NCBI GenBank assembly: GCA_003141895.1
Contig: PLNT01000038.1
Location: forward strand, 143,009-207,008
Length of the DNA: 64,000 bases
From: Bacteroidales bacterium
GTDB lineage: Bacteria > Bacteroidota > Bacteroidia > Bacteroidales > VadinHA17
Direction of reading: 5' to 3'
Positions within the stretch are counted from its first letter, which is position 1; every line of letters begins with the position of its first letter. Position numbers and translations under genes: made by a program. A model generated the notes under the pieces. That model was given only the letters and a program-made list of their open reading frames with translations. It searched no databases and was not told the origin of the DNA. This document shows, one piece after another, positions 53,824-62,846 of the stretch.

Positions 53824-55191
53824 TCAGAATATCATCGTAACTGTTGTTCCCTCGCCCGGGGTGGAATCACAACTTATATTTCCATTGTGAATACGTATTA
53901 TCTGGCGTGAAAGGCTTAATCCTATTCCCGAACCTGATTCTTTTGTTGTAAAAAACGGCACAAATATTTTCTCAAGAGTATCTGCATCCATACCAGGGCC
54001 ATTATCTTTGATTGTTAGTACAACCCTGCCATCAGGGTTCCTAAGAGCAATCATTGAGATAAAGTCACCTTCTTTATATTGTCCAAATGCTTCGATGGAA
54101 TTTTTAGCAATATTAATAAATACCTGCGCGAGAAGTTTGTCGTCAGCAACCAAAGTTATATCATCAGGTGTTACGCTTGAAGTGATCAGAGGCCTTGCTT
54201 TATTATTGTTGTTATCATTATCAAAACCACTGTTTATCAGAATCATTATTCTCTCGAAAAATTCTTTAATTTTAACCAATGTAAACTCTGGTTTTGGCAG
54301 CTGTGCCAGGCTTCTGTATGACTCAACAAAATGTATTAATCCTTTTCCATGTTCTTCTATGATATTGAGCCCCTTGATAGTGTCTGAAATTATCCTGGGT
54401 GTGATGAATTCAGGGCTTTTCTGATCTTTTCCCGATTTATAGAAACCTGAAATTGTAGAACTTAAAGACGTAATCGGAGCTACTGAATTCATGATCTCAT
54501 GGTTAAGAATCCTGATCAGTTTTTGCCATGAATCCATTTCATGTGTATCGAGTTCACTTTTGATATCCTGTAAATTAACTATTTTTATCTCTCTCTTTTG
54601 TATAATTATTGTCTGGGAATGGACTGCCAGGCTCAGGAGGTTGTGGTTAACCTTTACATTTATACGTTTCTGTTCTCCCGACTCAATTTTTTCAAGTAAT
54701 TCCACCAGCTTGGGATCAATATTTCTTAATTTATTTATATGTGATATCTGATCCAGGTTAAACATCCTTTTAATTTCAGGGTTTGTAAATTCAACTACCC
54801 CGTTTTTGTCGAAAGATATAATCCCTGTCCTGATCTTATCCATAATATTCTTATAAAACTTCTCCTGGAGTTCTATATTTAACTTCGCATCTTTTAACTT
54901 GTTATTCAATTCGTTCAGACTCCTGTTAAGCAATTGCTCATTTGCAAATCCTTTCCCTTCAGGGAATATCAATGAGGTATCTTCATTCCTTACTGCACTG
55001 AAGAAAAACGCTAGTTTCTTATTGGTTCTGTTAAGCCATACTCCAAATGATATTGAAATCAAAGCGAGGCAGAAAAGAGGTAGAATTGACCATGTGAGAT
55101 CCTTTCCAAAACTGAATGCAAAAGCGACTGCAGTAAGGATTACTCCTGTCAGATATACGACCATAACAAGATAGAATCTTCTATAGATCAT
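53824..55191 (-). CDS. NtrB-like sensor histidine kinase
   Basis: 455 residues. Two membrane helices at the N-terminus (about 6-26 and 32-52), a coiled segment, a PAS domain (IRTGIISFDKNGVVEFTN, about 115-215), HisKA-like DSWQKLIRILNHEIMNSVAPIT (His near 232) and HATPase with KDNGPGMD and GSGIGLSLSRQIIRIHNG. It overlaps its sigma-54 regulator gene by 11 bp. It is a paralogue of the kinase at 60976 and faces it in mirror arrangement. Confidence 0.92.
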   Translation of the reverse strand: MIYRRFYLVMVVYLTGVILTAVAFAFSFGKDLTWSILPLFCLALISISFGVWLNRTNKKLAFFFSAVRNEDTSLIFPEGKGFANEQLLNRSLNELNNKLKDAKLNIELQEKFYKNIMDKIRTGIISFDKNGVVEFTNPEIKRMFNLDQISHINKLRNIDPKLVELLEKIESGEQKRINVKVNHNLLSLAVHSQTIIIQKREIKIVNLQDIKSELDTHEMDSWQKLIRILNHEIMNSVAPITSLSSTISGFYKSGKDQKSPEFITPRIISDTIKGLNIIEEHGKGLIHFVESYRSLAQLPKPEFTLVKIKEFFERIMILINSGFDNDNNNNKARPLITSSVTPDDITLVADDKLLAQVFINIAKNSIEAFGQYKEGDFISMIALRNPDGRVVLTIKDNGPGMDADTLEKIFVPFFTTKESGSGIGLSLSRQIIRIHNGNISCDSTPGEGTTVTMIF

Positions 55192-56548
55192 ACTTCTTCA
55201 ATTTATTATAAAGCGTCTGCCGGGTAATTCCAAGTTTGGAAGCGACTATACTAAGATTATTATCGTGCTTCTTTATCGATTCAGCAATAAGTTTCTTTTC
55301 CATTTCTTCGAGAGTGGAGGTGTCATTTTCGACAGCTCCTTTTGAAATCGTATTGAATGAAAAATCAGAAGGTCCAAGTACAGAAGAATCAGATAATATA
55401 ACTGATTTTTCAATGGAATGCTGAAGCTCGCGAATGTTGCCGGGCCAATGATAATTTGACAGTTTTTCAAGAGCCTGGGTACTGATTTTTTTCCCGGGTT
55501 TATTATATTTTTCACAATAAACTCTCAGAAAGTGAAATGCCAGGACCGGAATATCATCAACCCGGTCTCTGAGGGGAGGTACTTCAATCTGTATGGTATT
55601 TATACGGTACAGAAGATCCTCTCTGAATGACCCCTCACCTACCATCGATGGCAAAATACAGTTTGTAGCGCAAATCAGTCTTATATCAGTTTGAATCTGC
55701 TTGTTTGAACCAACACGTACTATATACCTGTTCTGCAATGCGCTGAGTAGTTTTGCCTGCGATTGTAAACTCAGGTTTCCGATCTCATCGAGAAACAAGG
55801 TTCCTTTATGTGCAATTTCGAACTTACCTGCACGATCATCCTTGGCATCTGTGAACGCTCCTTTTACATGTCCGAACATTTCGCTTTCAAAGAGAGAATC
55901 TGTAATTGAACCCATGTCCACACTTACCATAAGTTCGTTGCTCCTCTTTGAAAGATTATGTATTTCCCTCGCAACCAGCTCCTTGCCTGTGCCGTTCTCT
56001 CCGGTTATCAGAACATTTGCATCGGTAGCTGCGACTTTTCTCACAATGTTCATCACATTGATCATTGTAGGAGATGCGCCCAAAACAATTTTATCTTCAG
56101 TTCTTTTTATTTCTTTTTTCAGAAACTGGTAATCATTCTTCAGGGTAACTGCTTCTTTCCTCGATGTTCTTAATTTCCATGCAGCATTTATTGTAGCCAG
56201 AAGTTTATCGTTATCCCATGGTTTAAGTATAAAGTCGAATGCTCCTTCCCGTAAAGCCTTTACGGCAAGTTCTACGTCTCCATAGGCGGTGATCATCACC
56301 ACACTGAGATTACTGTCGTGTTTCAGAATTTCTTTCAGCCAGAACAGACCCTCATTGCCGGAGTTAACTCCTGCCTGGAAATTCATGTCAAGCAACACAA
56401 TATCAATTCCATTCTGTTCCAGTATTTCATGAATTCTCTTAGGACTGGATATTGATATAACTTTTTCCACCTCATATTGTAACATCATTTCAAGCGCGCT
56501 GATTACGCTTTTGTTGTCATCAACAATAAGAAGAGTTCCTTTGATCAT
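55181..56548 (-). CDS. Sigma-54-dependent response regulator (NtrC family)
   Basis: 455 residues. The receiver has Asp in IVLLDMNFQAG and Lys in FILKPWD. The AAA+ domain has Walker A GENGTGKE, Walker B TLFLDEIG and the sigma-54 contact loop GAFTDA instead of the classical GAFTGA. The C-terminal Fis-type HTH is NLSIVASKLGITRQTLYNKL. It activates sigma-54 RNA polymerase at -24/-12 promoters, probably those of the adjacent efflux genes. Co-transcribed with the kinase downstream. Confidence 0.93.
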   Translation of the reverse strand: MIKGTLLIVDDNKSVISALEMMLQYEVEKVISISSPKRIHEILEQNGIDIVLLDMNFQAGVNSGNEGLFWLKEILKHDSNLSVVMITAYGDVELAVKALREGAFDFILKPWDNDKLLATINAAWKLRTSRKEAVTLKNDYQFLKKEIKRTEDKIVLGASPTMINVMNIVRKVAATDANVLITGENGTGKELVAREIHNLSKRSNELMVSVDMGSITDSLFESEMFGHVKGAFTDAKDDRAGKFEIAHKGTLFLDEIGNLSLQSQAKLLSALQNRYIVRVGSNKQIQTDIRLICATNCILPSMVGEGSFREDLLYRINTIQIEVPPLRDRVDDIPVLAFHFLRVYCEKYNKPGKKISTQALEKLSNYHWPGNIRELQHSIEKSVILSDSSVLGPSDFSFNTISKGAVENDTSTLEEMEKKLIAESIKKHDNNLSIVASKLGITRQTLYNKLKKYDL

Positions 56549-56734
56549 ACTTAAATATTTTTTAACAAAATACTGAAATTAAAAAACATATGTCAAATAT
56601 ATGTCAAAAAATTAGACAGTATTGGGAGGTAATAAAAATATGTGAAAAATGACAACTCTCTGCATGAACAGCTTATTAGGTTAAAATGTTCTCAGATTAA
56701 AACGTTCTTTGAAGAGTACAGACCGGACAAATGG
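56549..56734. other. Upstream region of the NtrC-like gene
   Basis: Contains two TATGTCAAA repeats (about 56586-56607), which may be a regulatory site. No gene. The short open frame that begins here runs into the palindrome and is not credible. Confidence 0.3.
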
Positions 56735-56884
56735 GGATCCTGCTCCGCTCAGGATGACAGTTCATTGGGTTCACAAGAGGTAGAAATGTTGGCGATTTTG
56801 CTGAGCAAAATCGCCAACCTTTCTACCTACTCCCCTCATTCTCAATAAATGACCTGTCATCCCGAACGAAGTGAGGGATCTCCT
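56735..56884. repeat. Nested palindromic element (MITE- or REP-like)
   Basis: Outer arms GGATCCTGCTCCGCTCAGG (from 56735) and CCGAACGAAGTGAGGGATC (ending about 56880) are imperfect inverted repeats with GATGACAG/CTGTCATC next to them. The core 56779-56827 is a nearly perfect hairpin: GGTAGAAA.GTTGGCGATTTTGCT against AGCAAAATCGCCAAC.TTTCTACC. It lies at the 3' side of the permease gene. The remaining bases to 56974 show nothing. Confidence 0.75.
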
Positions 56885-56974
56885 TATCATTAAATAAGTA
56901 AGCCAGTGTCATTGATCTTTGAGATAGTTTTTGGTTTTTGCAGGGCTGTTTCCTTTGTGTATCTTGCTTACTAA

Positions 56975-59404
56975 CTATTCGGCCCGCAGCGTATCCACCG
57001 GGTTTGTCGAAGCAGCCTTGTAGGATTGGTAGCCGATTGTTGCCAGTGCAACCAGACAACTTAACAAAATGGTAATGGCAAAAATCCACCATGATATTAC
57101 GGTCCTGTAGGCAAAGTTTTCAAGCCATTTATGCATTAAATAATATGATACCGGGCAGGCAATTACAGATGCAATCAAGATCAGTTTTGTGAAATCAGCT
57201 GTTAATAACCATACTATCTGTCCGCTACGTGAACCATTTACTTTTCTGAGGCCGATTTCCTTTTTACGCTGCTCTGATGCGTAAAGTGCCAGACCAAACA
57301 ATCCAAGACAACTTACGAATAGAGCCAATCCTGTAAATATTCCCAGTATTTTTCCAAGCCGGTCTTCACCGCCATATTGCCGTTGAAGTCTATCTGTAAC
57401 AAAATCATATTCAAAGGGTTGCCCCGGAGCATTTTCAATCCATTTTGATTTCATGAAAGCGACCATACCCGGTATACTTGTTTCGGGTCTTATACGGCAT
57501 GTTATCAGTTCATTGCTTTTTTTAACATACATTACCAGGGCTTTAATAGGACTATGAAGGGAATTGAAATTAAAATCTTCAACAACGCCTATAATAGTGT
57601 TCTCGTCAAGAACCGGGTGGTTGATATCGAAGTTAGAGGTGAGTATCGCGCCTATTTTCCTGCCTATCGGATCTTTCCATCCCAAAAGCTTTACAGCTGC
57701 CTGGTTAATAATAACAGCAGATGAATCTGTAGAAAATTCTTTAGAGAAACCTCTGCCCCTTACAATCTTTAGATCAAATGTTTTTATATAATCATAATCA
57801 ACAAAAAAGTGAGTAACCTGAACCGGGTCATTTGACATTATTGCATCACGCCATATTGATCCATTATTCCTGTTGGAAGGCGTTGGCAAATATCCACTTT
57901 GCGTACATGAAATAACCTGCGGATTTGCCAAAACCTGATTCCTGAAAATTTCACTATTTTTATCAAGAAGATTTGCATTATTAATAATCAATAAATGCTC
58001 TTTATTGTATCCGAGATTTTTGTTCTGGACGAATTTCATCTGCTTGTTAAGTATCAGCACTGAAGAAAGAAGAATAAGAGAAATCGTGAACTGGCTTACT
58101 ACCAGGATACTTCTGAACAGGGTTTTCTTCCTGCCTGTTGCCATCTCACCCTTGAGAACAGATATTGGCCTGAAAGATGACAGATATATAGCAGGGTAAC
58201 TCCCTGCAAGTATGCTTATGACCAATATAAGACCAAGTACTCCGCCAATAAAACCAATATCAAAATAGTTTATTGAAAGATTCTTCTCAGTCAGATGATT
58301 AAAAAATGGCAGTGATATTTCTGTCAGCACCATTGCTATAATATATGCCGCAAAAACAATAATAAATGACTCCAGCATGAATTGCACGGAAAGCTTTGAC
58401 TTCTGAACTCCAAAAACCTTTCTGATGCCGACCTCTTTTAATCTTGAAGCCGATCTTGCGGTTGACAGGTTAGTGAAATTTATACAGGCAAGCAGAATGA
58501 TAAAAATTGCTATTGAAATAAATATGTAAACAAATTTAATATCTCCACCGGCTTCAAATTCCCCGTCAATACCTGTTGTTAAATGAATATCCCTGACATT
58601 CTCAGTTCTGAATTCAATCCGGTTGCCTTTCCCGAGAAGTTTATCCCATGTTGTCCCTAATGCAATTGCAGCCTGAGGTGCAACATATCTTTCTACCAGT
58701 TGTGGCATTTTTTTCTGAAAAGCCATAGGGTCTGAATTCTCTTTAAGGAGAACATATGTCTGAAAGTTATTGCTAAGCCATATTCCCTCATTGTATTCTC
58801 CTGTGCTATAGAGAGATGCTATAAAATCAAAATGAAAATGTGAAGCAGACGGAATGTCCTTGTACACCGCAGTGACCCGGTAATCTGTTTTGTTGTCAAA
58901 CTTTAAAATTTTGTTGATTGGATCTTCCTTGCCAAAATATTTTTTTGCCATGCTCTCGCTCAGGGCAATAGTAAACGGAGCTTTCAAAGCAGTCTCAGCA
59001 TTCCCTCTGATTACCGGAATACTAAATACACCAAACACCGATGAATCAGCATAAATGATTCTGTATTCCGCATAACTTACATTGTTATACTTAAGAATTG
59101 CCTTTCCATAATTTCTGAACCTCACTGCTTTCTCAACTTCAGGATAGTCCTTTATTAATGTCCCGGCAAGAGGTGCAGGACAAAAATTTGAAGTACCATC
59201 AGATCCGTTCATTTTGAGATACATGTTCATCCTGTATATCCTTTCAGCAGCCAGGTTATATTTGTCATATGAAAACTCTGCGTTGACCCAGAGCATTATA
59301 ATGATAAAACATGCCATGCCAATTGCAAGACCCAGGATATTCAGAATTGTAAATGCCTTGTGGCGAAGCGAGTTTCTGAAAAAAAGTTTTATAAATGAGA
59401 GCAT
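56975..59404 (-). CDS. FtsX/MacB-type ABC permease, full length
   Basis: 809 residues: two FtsX units. The N-terminal helix (about 20-42) is followed by a large periplasmic domain (MacB_PCD, about 50-240) and three helices (about 285-400, containing LKEVGIRKVFGVQKSKL). A second helix near 430, periplasmic domain and three helices follow (KEIGLRKVNGSRSGQI, about 720), ending TNPVDTLRAE. This Bacteroidota class partners a MacB-type ATPase. A sigma-54-like promoter precedes it. It probably works with the pump genes at 50369-53747. Confidence 0.92.
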   Translation of the reverse strand: MLSFIKLFFRNSLRHKAFTILNILGLAIGMACFIIIMLWVNAEFSYDKYNLAAERIYRMNMYLKMNGSDGTSNFCPAPLAGTLIKDYPEVEKAVRFRNYGKAILKYNNVSYAEYRIIYADSSVFGVFSIPVIRGNAETALKAPFTIALSESMAKKYFGKEDPINKILKFDNKTDYRVTAVYKDIPSASHFHFDFIASLYSTGEYNEGIWLSNNFQTYVLLKENSDPMAFQKKMPQLVERYVAPQAAIALGTTWDKLLGKGNRIEFRTENVRDIHLTTGIDGEFEAGGDIKFVYIFISIAIFIILLACINFTNLSTARSASRLKEVGIRKVFGVQKSKLSVQFMLESFIIVFAAYIIAMVLTEISLPFFNHLTEKNLSINYFDIGFIGGVLGLILVISILAGSYPAIYLSSFRPISVLKGEMATGRKKTLFRSILVVSQFTISLILLSSVLILNKQMKFVQNKNLGYNKEHLLIINNANLLDKNSEIFRNQVLANPQVISCTQSGYLPTPSNRNNGSIWRDAIMSNDPVQVTHFFVDYDYIKTFDLKIVRGRGFSKEFSTDSSAVIINQAAVKLLGWKDPIGRKIGAILTSNFDINHPVLDENTIIGVVEDFNFNSLHSPIKALVMYVKKSNELITCRIRPETSIPGMVAFMKSKWIENAPGQPFEYDFVTDRLQRQYGGEDRLGKILGIFTGLALFVSCLGLFGLALYASEQRKKEIGLRKVNGSRSGQIVWLLTADFTKLILIASVIACPVSYYLMHKWLENFAYRTVISWWIFAITILLSCLVALATIGYQSYKAASTNPVDTLRAE

Positions 59405-59453
59405 AATGTTTCTTATTAATTATGTGATAAATAAATGAATCAATACATTCCAA

Positions 59454-59469
59454 CCAAGACCTGTGCCAG
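59454..59469 (-). promoter_or_regulatory. Sigma-54-type promoter of the permease gene
   Basis: On the minus strand CTGGCACAGGTCTTGG has GG and the -12 element 10 bp apart, with GG in place of GC at -12, the same variant as at 50306-50322. It lies 50 bp before the permease ATG. Confidence 0.75.
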
Positions 59470-59612
59470 TTTATTCATCACATTAATTATCTGCATCTTA
59501 CAATTATTTATCCTATTATTTTTCATATAAAGTGTTTATTTATTATCCACATTATGTATTATTTGTATCCACTTTATTATATTTTTAACAATTTAATGAC
59601 TAATTAAGAAAT

Positions 59613-60986
59613 ATGACAAAGATAAAAGGCAAAATACTTATTGCAGATGATAATGAAGGCATCCTGAAGTCACTTTCATTTATTCTCAGGCAGGAATTTG
59701 AAGAAGTTACAACAATAAAAAATCCTGCAAAATTTATCACTCTTTTACATTCGGGATCTTTCGACATTATTCTCCTCGACATGAATTTCTCCGCCGGAGT
59801 CAATACAGGAAATGAGGGTCTGTTCTGGTTGAAGGAAATTATGAAGGAAGACCATGATGCAGTTATTATTCTTATAACAGCCTATGGCGATATTGAACTT
59901 GCAGTAAAGGCGATGAAAGAGGGAGCTACTGATTTCATCCAGAAACCGTTTGATCCCGTGAAACTAGTCTCAACCATAAGAGCAGCTTATCAGCTGCGAA
60001 TGTCAAAAGTTCAGGTTTCAAAGCTCATGCACAAACAAAAACATCTCTCTGAAGATCTGGATAAGAAGTTCAATTCGCTAATAGGCGAGTCTCCCATTAT
60101 GAAGGACATATTATCTGTTGTAAAAAAGGTTGCTCCAACTGATGCGAATATTCTTATTCTTGGAGAAAACGGAACGGGCAAAGAATTAATTGCCCGCGAG
60201 ATACACCGTCAATCAAAACGGTCTGAAGATGTGTTCATAAGTGTCGACCTTGGATCTCTTTCTGAATCGCTGTTTGAGAGTGAATTATTCGGTCATGTGA
60301 AAGGAGCTTTTACCGGAGCTGCAGAAGACAGAAAGGGACGATTTGAGACAGCTACCGGAGGAACATTGTTTCTTGATGAGATAGGTAATCTTTCTATGTC
60401 AATGCAATCAAAGCTTCTCACTGTTTTACAGAACCGGTACATTATCCCCGTAGGGTCAAACAAAGCTGTACCGATAGATGTCAGACTAATAACAGCAACC
60501 AATAAGCATCTGCCCGATCTAATAAGAGACAACCTATTCAGGGAAGATCTTATGTTCAGGATAAACACCGTACAAATTGAAATTCCGCCATTACGTAACC
60601 GTGGTGAAGATATTCTTTTGCTTGCAGAGCATTTTCTTAAAATATATGGAAAAAAATATGAAAAATCGCTTAAGATCAGCGGTACTGCTATCGATAAACT
60701 GCTTCAATATGAATGGCCCGGAAATGTAAGAGAGCTTCAGCATATGCTTGAGAATTCTGTTATTATGGTTGATGAAGGAATTATCAAGCCGGAGAATCTG
60801 CGCTTTACAACAAGCATATCATCAGGGAAACAATTTTTCGACAATTCACTCAATCTGAACGACGTTGAAAGACTTACAATCAAAGAGGCTCTTTTCAAAC
60901 ATAAGGGTAACATAAACCAGACAGCAAAGGAACTCGGGATTACACGAAAGACTCTCTATTCAAAAATCGAAAAGTATGAACTCTAA
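59613..60986 (+). CDS. Sigma-54-dependent response regulator (NtrC family), second copy
   Basis: 457 residues. The receiver has Asp in IILLDMNFSAG and Lys in FIQKPFD. The AAA+ domain has GENGTGKE, the classical GAFTGA loop and TLFLDEIG. The C-terminal Fis-type HTH is NINQTAKELGITRKTLYSKI. It is clearly paralogous to the regulator at 55181 along its full length. Its stop overlaps the kinase start by 11 bp, the same overlap as in the first pair. Confidence 0.94.
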   Translation: MTKIKGKILIADDNEGILKSLSFILRQEFEEVTTIKNPAKFITLLHSGSFDIILLDMNFSAGVNTGNEGLFWLKEIMKEDHDAVIILITAYGDIELAVKAMKEGATDFIQKPFDPVKLVSTIRAAYQLRMSKVQVSKLMHKQKHLSEDLDKKFNSLIGESPIMKDILSVVKKVAPTDANILILGENGTGKELIAREIHRQSKRSEDVFISVDLGSLSESLFESELFGHVKGAFTGAAEDRKGRFETATGGTLFLDEIGNLSMSMQSKLLTVLQNRYIIPVGSNKAVPIDVRLITATNKHLPDLIRDNLFREDLMFRINTVQIEIPPLRNRGEDILLLAEHFLKIYGKKYEKSLKISGTAIDKLLQYEWPGNVRELQHMLENSVIMVDEGIIKPENLRFTTSISSGKQFFDNSLNLNDVERLTIKEALFKHKGNINQTAKELGITRKTLYSKIEKYEL

Positions 60987-62334
60987 CAGATATTATACAA
61001 GCATAATTGTGCGGGTAATCTTTATAACCCTGACCGCTCTTCTGCTTGCATTCGTTTCATTCAAAACCAATTATCTCTATTCAATATTTGTTTTAATCAT
61101 CATTGAAATCTTACAGACATGGGGCCTGATAAGACATATTATGAGACGAAGAAATGATCTTAAAAGAATGCTTGAATATATTAAAGAGAATAACCCGTCG
61201 CTCTATTTTTCAAAGTCGAGAGACTATCCTTTCAATGAGCTTGGAGATTTTCTGAATGAGATAGGTGGTATTGTAAGGCAGGTCAGGATCGAAAAAGAAA
61301 GTCAGTTACAGTATATGAATTACATTGTTAAGCATGTTGGAATAGGATTGCTTTCGTTCGATCAGGACGGAAATGTTGAAATAATAAATCAGGCTGCAAA
61401 GGACCTTTTGGGTTTGCGGGAATTAAATTCTATTAGTTCTCTTGAAGGAGTTCTTCACGGGCTACCTGAGACATTAAAGAAATTAATTGCTGAAGAACAG
61501 AAAGTAATAGCTTTAAAATCAGGGAACCGGTTACAGCAGCTTGCAATAAGGGTATCGTCATTTAAAATAGGTCAAAAAGAAATCCGGCTTGTCTCATTTC
61601 AGGATATAAAAAATGAGTTGGATGAAAAAGAGATGGATTCATGGCAGAAACTTATCAGGGTACTGACCCATGAAATAATTAACTCAGTTACTCCTGTCAC
61701 TTCTCTGACGACAACAATTTCGGGATTCTTCAGAAAGGGTAAGAAGATTTTGCCTGCTAAGGATATTTCAGATGAAACCATCAGTGAAGCCCTTACCGGA
61801 CTCAGTTACATAGAAGAAAGAGGGAAAAGCCTTATAGATTTTGTTAGTAAGTTCAGAAGTCTCACTAAGTTGCCTTCGCCTAAATTTGAAGAAATAAGTC
61901 TGAATAAATTATTTGATGGTATAATACTTTTAAAAAAAGATGAGCTCGCCTCCAGCGGGATAAAGCTTGTATGTTTTTCGCCGGAAGAAAAGTTAAATCT
62001 TTTTTGCGATCGGAGTCTTATCGAACATGTTATGTTAAACCTTATTAATAACGCATCTGATGCCATTCTTAGTAAAAATAATGATGGAGAACGAATTATA
62101 GAAATAAGAGGAACAGTAGGGGAAAACGGGCATCCCAGGGTAGAGGTAAGAGATAATGGAATAGGAATTTCTAATACTATAATGGAAAATGTTTTCATCC
62201 CGTTCTTCACAACAAAAGAGAATGGATCGGGTATTGGCTTAAGCTTGTCACGACAGATCATGAAACTTCATGGCGGAACTATTACGGTATTCTCAAAACC
62301 CGGTTTTGAAACAGTTTTTTCATTAATATTTTAA
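60976..62334 (+). CDS. NtrB-like sensor histidine kinase, second copy
   Basis: 452 residues. Two membrane helices (about 8-28 and 30-50), PAS (VGIGLLSFDQDGNVEIINQAA, about 120-215), HisKA-like DSWQKLIRVLTHEIINSVTPVT and HATPase with RDNGIGIS and GSGIGLSLSRQIMKLHGG. It shares layout and many motifs with the kinase at 53824. It probably phosphorylates the regulator encoded just upstream. Confidence 0.92.
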   Translation: MNSNRYYTSIIVRVIFITLTALLLAFVSFKTNYLYSIFVLIIIEILQTWGLIRHIMRRRNDLKRMLEYIKENNPSLYFSKSRDYPFNELGDFLNEIGGIVRQVRIEKESQLQYMNYIVKHVGIGLLSFDQDGNVEIINQAAKDLLGLRELNSISSLEGVLHGLPETLKKLIAEEQKVIALKSGNRLQQLAIRVSSFKIGQKEIRLVSFQDIKNELDEKEMDSWQKLIRVLTHEIINSVTPVTSLTTTISGFFRKGKKILPAKDISDETISEALTGLSYIEERGKSLIDFVSKFRSLTKLPSPKFEEISLNKLFDGIILLKKDELASSGIKLVCFSPEEKLNLFCDRSLIEHVMLNLINNASDAILSKNNDGERIIEIRGTVGENGHPRVEVRDNGIGISNTIMENVFIPFFTTKENGSGIGLSLSRQIMKLHGGTITVFSKPGFETVFSLIF

Positions 62335-62444
62335 AAAACTGTCAAGAAGGATGCAACATTTGAGAAAGCAATTCGTCTTTAGTTCAAATAAGAGATACAA
62401 AAGAGAATATTAATCGCTTAAGAAAAGCACAAAAAGATAAGGCC

Positions 62445-62753
62445 ATGACAGTTAAATTATATGCAAACGAAGTTGTTCTTAAAGCGGGTGATACAAACCA
62501 GGTAGTTGAGAATAACACTGTAGAAGGAAAACTGATAGTCACAAACCAGAGGTTATATTTTAAAACTCTTGACGAAAATACCGACAGGTTTAATCTTGAA
62601 ATTCTTTTTGAAAATATCCTTGAAGTTATTTATTTCAGTAAGGGCCTTTTCGCACCAAAAGGGTTAAATGTTGTAACACGTGACGGAAAAAGCCATAGTT
62701 TTCCATTGAAACAGCGTGATGAATTTGGACAATTGATTAACAAAATGTACTAG
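62445..62753 (+). CDS. Small GRAM/PH-like domain protein
   Basis: 102 residues, no signal peptide or membrane helix. A single strand-rich domain with EVVLKAGDTNQVVENNTVEGKLIVTNQRLYF, then an aromatic strand and a C-terminal helix (KQRDEFGQLINKMY). The TVEGKLIVTNQRLYF stretch is typical of bacterial GRAM/PH-like proteins. Role unknown. It lies 110 bp after the kinase gene, same strand. Confidence 0.7.
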   Translation: MTVKLYANEVVLKAGDTNQVVENNTVEGKLIVTNQRLYFKTLDENTDRFNLEILFENILEVIYFSKGLFAPKGLNVVTRDGKSHSFPLKQRDEFGQLINKMY

Positions 62754-62799
62754 AGCATTCTCAATCAACATACACTCTGATTATAAAACAAGAAAAAGG

Positions 62800-62826
62800 A
62801 ACCCGCAAATTGCGGGTTTCTTTTTT
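62800..62826. terminator. Bidirectional rho-independent terminator
   Basis: AACCCGCA-AAT-TGCGGGTT forms an 8-bp stem with a T-run on the right (CTTTTTTATT) and an A-rich left side, between convergent genes. Confidence 0.88.
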
Positions 62827-62846
62827 ATTCGACCCCCTAAATCGGG

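Noticed and set aside
56642-56848. 68-codon frame before the nested palindrome
   Set aside because: The last third is palindrome sequence, the start is poor, and no homology is evident.
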